DNA from: Amborella trichopoda
Taxonomy: Eukaryota > Streptophyta > Magnoliopsida > Amborellales > Amborellaceae
Assembly (NCBI RefSeq): GCF_000471905.2
Contig: NW_006497560.1
Coordinates: 2,282,913-2,346,912 of the forward strand
Direction of reading: 5' to 3'
Length of the DNA stretch: 64,000 bases
Of the stretch, positions 58,286 to 64,000 are shown in pieces. Made by a program: the position numbers and the translations under genes. Positions within the stretch are counted from its first letter, which is position 1; each line of letters opens with the position of its first letter. The notes beneath the pieces were generated by a model that saw only the letters and a program-made list of their open reading frames with translations, was not told the DNA's origin and searched no databases.

Positions 58286-59105
58286 CATTCCCACTGAGCT
58301 ACCAAAGACTTGACCTCCTCAAGTATGATGGCACCGGCGCGTCACAACAACATATAGCTCACTTTATTGTTACTTGTGGTAATACAGCGAACAATGAGCA
58401 TCTATTGCTTCGGCAATTTGTGGGAACCCTTACGGGAGCTGCATTCAAATGGTACTCTCGGTTATCACGAGGGTCAATTTCATCATGGGTGCAAATGGAA
58501 GAAGAGTTCCTCATGCACTTTTGCAACAGAGAAAGGAAAGTGCAGCTTTTTGAGCTTCTTAAGGTGAAACAAAAGCCAGACGAGCCGGTGATTGAGTATA
58601 TCGACAGGTGGAGCAATCTGGCCATCAATTTTGCCACTTCGAAAGGTGAGCATCAAGAGATGGAGTACAGCATAGACAGGATGCACCCAAAATTGGTCTG
58701 TTATGTCACCTCAGCATGGCACTCCACATTCACTATAATGGTCAACAAGACAGTACAATCGAAGGCTTGCTCAAACGCCATGGTAATATATCTAGAACCT
58801 TCACATTGGTCAAAGATGATGATAATTCATCAGCCGCCGTGGCAAATACCATGCACTCCTCTAGCCAAAGTTGGCACAAGAGTTATTCCTTTGACAAGTG
58901 TATGGTCCCCAAGTTGCATGAAAATCTCTTATCTGAGGGGATGATCGAGCTACCCGTGCCAAAAAGACCAGGGGAATTTGGAAGGGATGACGAGCCTGAT
59001 TATGGCCAATATCATAGGAGGCTTGGTCACAAGACCGAGAAATGCCATGCCACTAAAATCGTCATCTTAAATTTCATAGATAATGGGAGCTCTAACTTGG
59101 GGCCT
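58286..59105 (+). pseudogene. Plus-strand gypsy gag (Tat-like)
   Basis: Capsid blocks in order: LSYQRLDLLKYDGTGASQQH, LLLRQFVGTLTGAAFKWYSR, SWVQMEEEFLMHFCN, VKQKPDEPVIEYIDRWSNLA. This is the best preserved gag in the window. After a frame change near 58,720-58,900, LPVPKRPGEFGRDDEPDY leads to YGQYHRRLGHKTEKC, a CX2HX4HX4C module whose first Cys has become Gly (one module here, against three in the 53 kb gag). The sequence stops near 59,105 and inverted R4 repeats begin, so protease and pol are missing. Confidence 0.85.
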
Positions 59106-59109
59106 GATT

Positions 59110-62100
59110 CCACGAGTGATCAAGTGCCACATCATGGTCCAAGCCGCAAGACCTTAAATTGCACGGCACCGGTCCAAGCAATACGACCTTAAACAATAGC
59201 ACACGTCCTGACTGCATGACGTTAAACTGCTTCACACAATGGTCCAAACTATACGACCTTAAACTATAGCACACATCCTAACCGCATGACGTTAAACTGC
59301 TTCGCACTGATCCGAGCTGCAAGACCTTAAACTGCACGATGCTTGTCCAAGACACAAGACCATTAAATTGCATGGCATTGGTCCATGCTGCAAGACCCTA
59401 AACTACATAGCCACAGTCCAAGCTATACGACCTTAAACTATAACACATGTCCTGACCGCAAGACATTAAACTGCTAAACATTGGGCCAAACCGCAAGTCC
59501 TTAAACTCAAGCCGCAAGACCTTAAACTGCACGGCACTGGTCCAAACCACAAGACCTTGGACTACACGGTGTTGGTTCAAGCTGCAAGACCTTAATCTAC
59601 ACAACATTGGTCCGAACCACATGACCTTAAACTGCACAGCGTTGGTCTAAGCCGCAAGACCTTAAACTGCATGGCACCGATCCCTGCTATACGAAACTAT
59701 AGCACTCGTCCTGAATGCATGAGGTTAAACTGTAAAAACAACGGTCCAAGCTATATGACCCTAAACTATAGTACACGTCCTAGCCGCATGACTTTAAACT
59801 ACTTCGTACAATAGTCAAAGCTAGATGACCTTAAACTATAACACTTGTAAGATTGTCATGGGTAAAAAGAGAAGAAGAAGAAAATAAATGACGAACATGG
59901 TGTACACCGCAAAAGGCATACCACACTTCTGACTGTGAGACTTCAAAGCATGCCAACCGCCTCTACATAGAAATACCCCCAAAGAGGCGTACTATAGTTC
60001 TGACTGTGAGACTTCAAAGCATGCAAACTGCCTCAGCAAAGCAATATCCCCAAAGAAGCGTAGCACAGTCTTTACTATGCGACTTCAAAGCATGCCACCG
60101 CCTCTACAATGCAATATTCCCAACCAAGGCCTACCATAGTCTAAACTATGTGACCCTACAACAGTACACCTGATAAAGAGCTTTCACCACCTGTCTTATC
60201 GGTTTCACGCATCATCGCATCCATGAGCACTTGCTCCTCAACGAACATATCATCTCCCAAGACTTTTCAGGCCTTCATTTCTCTAGTTCAGTCACACCAC
60301 TCATGACTCTCGTACGCCTCCATCCTAACAACCCATCACCCCACTTCTTGTCATGTGTGTTCCCCCTACATACGTCCAATAAGGGTGATGACTTTAAAAG
60401 CACCCCTACATATGTCCACCAAGGGTGACAACTCTAAAAGCACCCCTCAATATGTCCAACAAGGGTGACGACTTTAAAAGCGCCCCTAAATATGTCCAAC
60501 AAGGGTGACGACTTTAAAAGAACCCCTTAATACATCCAACAAGGGTGACGCCTTTAAAAGCACCCCTCAATACGTCAAACAAGGGTGACAACTTTAAAAG
60601 CACCCCTAAATACGTCCAATAAGGGTGACGACTTTAAAAGCACCCCTTAATATACCCAACAAGGGTGAAAACTTTAAAAGCACCCCTCAATACGTCCAAC
60701 AAGGGTGACGACTTTAAAAGCACCCCTCAATACGTCCAACAAGGGTGATGACTTTATTCTCTATACGTCCAATAAGGGTGACGACCTTAAAAACACTCCT
60801 CAACACGTCCAATACGGATGACGACGTTAAAAGAATTCTCATACGGTCTAAAGTGGGTGATGACCTGAGAATTTCCCTCAACACACATCTGACAAGGGTG
60901 AAAACTTTAAAGGCATCCCTCAGTGGTCCATTACTCACACATGAGACCATCAACTCCCCTCACACACTGCGTGTATCTTAAGTCTCCCTCCCCTAGCTAG
61001 CTGGACTGAGCCACTAAGCTTGGTCCCGAGCTCGAGGTCTCACCCCCCCCCACCCCTCCCCTCCCCCCTCGCTAATAGTCGCTTGCAACCTTTCCTCATG
61101 CAACGGGGTCGGTCGAGGCAGTAGGTCCCAAGCTCGAGCCCGAGGTCCTTCATGTATTACCAGCCATGCCTTTTGCCTCCCTATCTCCCTGCCACAACAA
61201 GCCAGCTCAAGCCCCTCACCATGATGGACGGAGACTCACCCTTCCACACCGAGCATGACACCTCTTCCCCTCCACACGAGCCTTTTGTGTGCGCTTACAT
61301 CCCTCCCTAGTGAATGGAGCCAGATTCATGTCCTTGGCTCAGGCCCGTTCACTGCCTCGGTGATTTCATGACCCTCATCATTGAGACCCACCGCCTACAC
61401 ACGGTCTCGACCATTTTGCCCCCAAGTGAGTTGAGTCCTCACAAGCTCACTGTACGGCCACCATGAGATTGTCCTCCATTCCCATCCATCAATCATCACT
61501 TTACGGATAATAAAATAAGTGGACATGATCACGAAACCATGGATAAAAGTGCTTGAAAAATAAAAAAACGGGCATGGTGGGCACCATGAGTGACGAATGG
61601 CCATGATCATGAAATCAGGAGTAAGAGCATTCAATAAATATAAAAATCAGGCACGATGAAAACCCGAAAGGGCACCATGAGTAAAAATAGAAAAAGGGTG
61701 GACATGACCGTGAGGTCATGGGTAAAGAGCCCAAGAAAAAGAAAGCAAGTCAATGAAAACTGTTATGCGGCACCACTTCCCTTGTTCAGGTGAAAACTCG
61801 AAAGAGCACTTGAACCAATAAGCTCGTTGATACAGTGGTCGCCTCCTTAGACGACTTCAGCCAGCATATCAAGAAAAGTACTCGGTAGTATGAGAATCAA
61901 ATACCCTGCTATCGGAACCCAACAATATCTTGAAGGAAACCTCCAACAGTCTGAGTCTGTTCATGAAAGGACCCTAGAGTCAAAAGAATTGCAAAGACGG
62001 CAAGTCAAGGTTCCATGCCGAAGGGACCCATTTGCCAAAAGACTAAACAAAAATAAGAAAGTCACATCGACAAGCCGACACTGCCAAAGGCGGATGACAG

Positions 62101-64000
62101 TCAAACCAGGTCAACACCCACCATCGACATTTAGGGTGAAGCCTCCTCAAGTTTCTCAGTTGGCGTTTCAGTATAGACATTTTAGGCTAGCCACCAAACA
62201 CCCCTGACTAAGCGCAGTTGATACTGGGGTTCACACCCCAAAGAGGGCGCCTCACCGAAAGAGGTACCATGCATGTCAAAGTAAGACCTTGGTGTAGAAG
62301 CTCACATGCCCACCAAGGGCTCCTTGGTTGTCTACCCAAAACATAGCCTCAAACGTGGATCTCCACCAGAAGGCATTATCTCAGACGTGGATCTCCATCA
62401 GAAGGTACAAACAAAAAACATCTGACTGATTGGGAAGAAAGCCCTTAAGCAAGGGCCCCGACTACCAGACAAGCCTAGATTTTCACCGGCTGGGTCAACA
62501 GGCTCTTCAGCAAGGCCCCCATATGTCAAAACAAAAAACAATAGCTACTAAAGTGGGTTTACAAGCCCTTAAGCACGGCCCCCAATAGTAACTTAAAGTT
62601 TCTTCTCCCCCGAAAGCCTCAGCGGATCTGGGTCTACAATCCCTTACGTAAGGCCCCCAGACATCAGAGCACCTTGGTCACCCCTCCGGGAAGCTGCTTC
62701 ATATGATTTCCCCTTTGAAAATCGTGTCAATCTGGAGGCTAGGAAGAAAAACGAACGTCGAAGGACCAGTTTTGATTTTGAATGTTGTCCTTCTCCCTTC
62801 TCTCGAAGCACAACATTCCAGTAGGGCAAGCTATTGAAGCGTATTTTCTGACACTTTGTAATCCCCTTTGCAATCCCCTTTGCGAATAAAGAGGAAGCAG
62901 TTTACGACCTAGGTCCACAAGTTTCAAAATTCTTGTGGACTACAAAAGCAGTAGTAGATTAATTCCTGATTCGGAGCATAATTTCTAACAGCCTCAGAAT
63001 GGCCTAATAGTGTTAAAAAATGTGGCTAGGGGTATCTTAAGAACCCCCCAAGTTTTGTCGCATTCCGACGGAATTATAGTGGATCCGATACCAAAACAGT
63101 ATTCAGAATTCTACCTTTAGTGCACTAAAAAAGACCCTATAACTGCAGCCCTATCACCAAAGCTTCAAAAGATCACCAAACCACCACCATTGGATTCAGA
63201 AGGTTTGAAAACCTCCAGGAACCCAAGTTTTGGCATATTCAGATGCTCTTGGACCAATCTGCGGCCAACTTACCAAATATAAGTAGGCCTCACGCAATCC
63301 AGGGACACCCTCAGTTAAACAATTTTCATTTATGGAAACTATGTTTTCCAATTTCGGGGCTAACGTTCAATGGTCGTATATCCTTCATCCTGGATCGAAG
63401 CAAGCCCCAAATTTTGAGAGGATGTTCTCATCGAATAGCATGCCTGATGGCATGGCCCGAGCCAAGAGATATCGAAGCGAGAAGATCGTCGCCATTGGAA
63501 AAGCATAAGTTGCTGATTTTTCTAGAAGAAGGTACCTTTGATCAAATGCACATATCATGGCGCTCGAATAACCGATCCATTTGAAAATGGATGCATCGCG
63601 ATCATGAGGTCGAGGACTCCATTTGAGCCAAACCTTGTGCATGATGAACGGTCAGATTTGCTGAGTTTTAGGGACAGAGAAGTAGCATTTTTCGGCCATG
63701 AGAATCCCAATTCCGGCATAAATTCCCCAATTGAGATAGTGGTCATTCGGGCACCATATCAAGCCATTCTTATTGCAAAAGGATCATGGCGATTAGCTCG
63801 TCAATCTACACCAAGAAATCAAGGAAAAACACCGAGAAGCGAGTGCAATCTTGAGTCTAAAATTGCAAGTTTCTCACATCTTTGTCGCCTTAAGTTCGCC
63901 GTTGAAAACCACGATCCGTAGCTCAAAATATCTACCAAAGTGATCACCTCATCGAGCTTATCAAGATTCTGATGTTATTTTGACCAGAAGATGGTCGGAA
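59110..64000 (+). mobile_element. R4: inverted diverged copy of the long LTR-like unit (continues past window)
   Basis: Reverse-complement similarity to R1/R2 in consistent order: GACCTTAAACTATAGCACAC-type repeats (59,120-59,850) against TTTAAGGTCAT repeats (43,320 and 48,700); CACCATGAGTAAAAAT (61,670) against ATTTTTACTCATGGTG-type sequence near 48,100; CCAAACCACCACCATTGGAT (63,178) against ATCCAATGGTGGTGG (46,620); GAGCTACGGATCG-type sequence (reverse of 63,915) against 41,380. Relative to the plus-strand gag it sits where a 3' LTR would. A plus-strand AATAAA is at 62,885. Open frames at 61,890-62,207 and 63,243-63,921 lack known domains. Confidence 0.6.
60365..60930. repeat. 40-bp tandem array
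   Basis: The unit CCCCTCAATACGTCCAACAA plus GGGTGACGACTTTAAAAGCA repeats with an exact 40-bp period (AAGGGTGAC at 60,421, 60,461, 60,501 and so on) for about ten copies, then degenerates between 60,750 and 60,930. Confidence 0.92.

Noticed and set aside
61890..63921. Plus-strand frames of 105-127 codons near the right edge
   Set aside because: No domain, and the region matches inverted non-coding LTR sequence of R1/R2.
1..64000. Envelope-like gene or endogenous pararetrovirus
   Set aside because: No env-like, movement-protein or coat-protein region was seen; all pol remnants have copia or gypsy order.

Overview
The window looks like a piece of a large, repeat-rich flowering-plant genome. 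It holds no convincing host gene. Nearly all of it is a mosaic of broken LTR retrotransposons (Ty1/copia and Ty3/gypsy), recognised from plant-type gag, protease, integrase, reverse transcriptase (RT) and RNase H motifs, primer binding sites (PBS), polypurine tracts (PPT) and paired long terminal repeats (LTRs). All reading frames of size carry stops and frameshifts, so these are old, inactive copies. All lineage names are by-eye assignments; no database was searched.

Layout, left to right. 1-6.9 kb: Copia-1, minus strand, with a roughly 2.6 kb 3' LTR, PPT, a decayed gag-pol and a PBS, but no 5' LTR. 6.9-10.72 kb: minus-strand gypsy fragment (Tat-like PBS) with gag, a leader of diverged repeats, a PBS and one LTR ending in TGTAGACACC (minus strand). 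10.72-25.3 kb: Copia-3, plus strand, split inside its RT by a nested minus-strand gypsy element (13,146-23,554). The nested element has 3.5 kb LTRs and carries only gag plus a 49-bp tandem array where pol should be. 25.3-29.2 kb: mostly unassigned sequence, ending in a tRNA-derived SINE-like segment. 29.24-37.5 kb: Copia-2, minus strand, same family as Copia-1, with a complete 2.68 kb left LTR and a truncated right LTR. 37.5-39.4 kb: a plus-strand LTR related to the nested gypsy element.

39.4-64 kb is dominated by a second long-LTR gypsy family with Tat/Ogre traits. R1 (39,404-44,176) and R2 (44,177-49,330) are direct tandem copies of a roughly 5 kb LTR-like unit full of minisatellites. A minus-strand element body follows: tandem RNase H plus archaeal-type RNase H, then gag, with protease, RT and integrase missing, then a PBS that abuts a truncated third copy (R3, 56,454-57,400). 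A plus-strand gag (57.5-59.1 kb) then runs straight into an inverted fourth copy (R4, 59.1 kb to the window end).

The most notable observations are the gag-only nested element with its satellite-like array, the triplicated CX2HX4HX4C modules in the 53 kb gag, the tandem and inverted arrangement of the R units with their many minisatellites, and palindromic GC-rich boxes shared between leader and LTR of the 7-10.7 kb gypsy fragment. I found no CRISPR array, rRNA, intact tRNA or functional operon, and nothing that amounts to a new biological system beyond retroelement structure.
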